NCBI GenBank assembly: GCA_017407765.1
Contig: JAFQVZ010000135.1
Location: 1-6,828, forward strand
Source of the DNA: Clostridia bacterium
GTDB taxonomy: Bacteria > Bacillota > Clostridia > Oscillospirales > Butyricicoccaceae
DNA length: 6,828 bases
Direction of reading: 5' to 3'
In this document: piece after piece, positions 6,408-6,828 of the stretch
Position numbering within the stretch: position 1 is the first letter of the stretch
Layout of the letters: each line of letters begins with the position of its first letter
Notes under the pieces: model-generated
The model's input: only the letters and a program-made list of their open reading frames with translations
Told to the model about the DNA's origin: nothing
Database searches by the model: none
Made by a program: the position numbers and the translations under genes

Positions 6408-6828
6408 TTACCCCTTTTTTACAAGGCCGTCTTTGATAAGATCAAAGTTTTTGGCCAGATAATCGGCGCCGGAGAAAATGGTGAAGAATACAACTATCCA
6501 GATAGAAAGCATTCTTGTTCCGATTCCGGCTACCATGATCTCGGGAAGGCCCGAGAGCAGATAAATTATACAGAAAAGCTGGGAGACCGTTTTCAGCTTG
6601 CCCCAGAAAGATGCGGCAAGAACGACGCCCTTGGAAGCAGCAATGCTTCTGAGCGACGAAACCGTAAACTCACGTGCAAGGATAACAATACATACCCACG
6701 AAGGAACGACACCCTGCTCACAGAGGATCAAAAGTGCAGACATGACAAGCAGCTTATCGGCCAGAGGGTCGACCAGCTTGCCGAAATCGGTGATCTGATT
6801 ATACTTTCTTGCAATATAACCATCAATA
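6408..6828 (-). CDS. pgsA: CDP-diacylglycerol--glycerol-3-phosphate 3-phosphatidyltransferase, 5' end outside the window
   Basis: PgsA is a membrane enzyme that joins CDP-diacylglycerol and glycerol 3-phosphate to make phosphatidylglycerol phosphate, the committed step to phosphatidylglycerol and cardiolipin. The reading frame is open to the window edge, so the N-terminus (probably about 40-50 residues) is missing; the ATG at 6743 is internal. The upstream part encodes the CDP-alcohol phosphotransferase signature DG-x2-AR-x8-G-x3-D-x3-D exactly, starting at D of IDGYIAR next to the window edge, with the metal-binding aspartates present. ILAREF followed by GVVLAASFWGKLKT is characteristic of PgsA rather than of other family members. 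Three hydrophobic segments follow. The last codons AAG GGG provide the ribosome binding site of cysS. The gene is complete at its 3' end, stop at 6408-6410. Confidence 0.95.
   Translation of the reverse strand, partial: IDGYIARKYNQITDFGKLVDPLADKLLVMSALLILCEQGVVPSWVCIVILAREFTVSSLRSIAASKGVVLAASFWGKLKTVSQLFCIIYLLSGLPEIMVAGIGTRMLSIWIVVFFTIFSGADYLAKNFDLIKDGLVKKG

Noticed and set aside
6408..6743. A stand-alone 111-aa protein beginning at the ATG at 6743
   Set aside because: The same frame stays open to the window edge and encodes the conserved CDP-alcohol phosphotransferase signature upstream of that ATG, so it is the 3' part of pgsA.

Overview
The window is a compact stretch of ordinary chromosome in which every gene supported here lies on the minus strand, so transcription runs from high to low coordinates. 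Firmicutes-type Shine-Dalgarno sites (GGAGG, GAGGTGAT), GTG starts, moderate GC, an Mbl-like MreB, RecD2 and ComF all point to a low-to-moderate GC member of the Clostridia. Lachnospiraceae is my best guess, from the style of the MreB and PgsA proteins; this is inference and was not checked by any search.

In transcription order the layout is: the 3' part of pgsA (phosphatidylglycerophosphate synthase, cut by the window edge at 6828); cysS (cysteinyl-tRNA synthetase, 6 bases after pgsA); a previously unlisted 32-codon membrane microprotein gene at 4845-4943, bracketed by a perfect inverted repeat; recD2 (RecD-like DNA helicase); comF (phosphoribosyltransferase-like competence protein, overlapping recD2 by 8 bases); a good sigma-A-type promoter; an mreB/mbl-family cell-shape gene; a rho-independent terminator; and a CPBP-family intramembrane protease gene cut by the window edge at position 1.

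From pgsA to comF the gaps are short or negative, with no terminator clear enough to call, so these genes look like one operon joining membrane lipid synthesis, tRNA charging, DNA repair/recombination and DNA-uptake functions. mreB has its own promoter, TTGAAA-N17-TATAAT. Its -10 box touches the first in-frame ATG, so the real mreB start is probably 13 codons further in, at 1858, where there is a well-placed GAGG site. The terminator after mreB ends only 1-2 bases before the ribosome binding site of the CPBP protease gene, so that gene is either read-through dependent or driven from inside mreB.

I see no CRISPR array, insertion sequence, phage gene, tRNA, rRNA or defence system, and there is no gene-free stretch above 300 bases. 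The item most worth following up is the small membrane-protein gene, whose start region can be drawn in alternative RNA folds.
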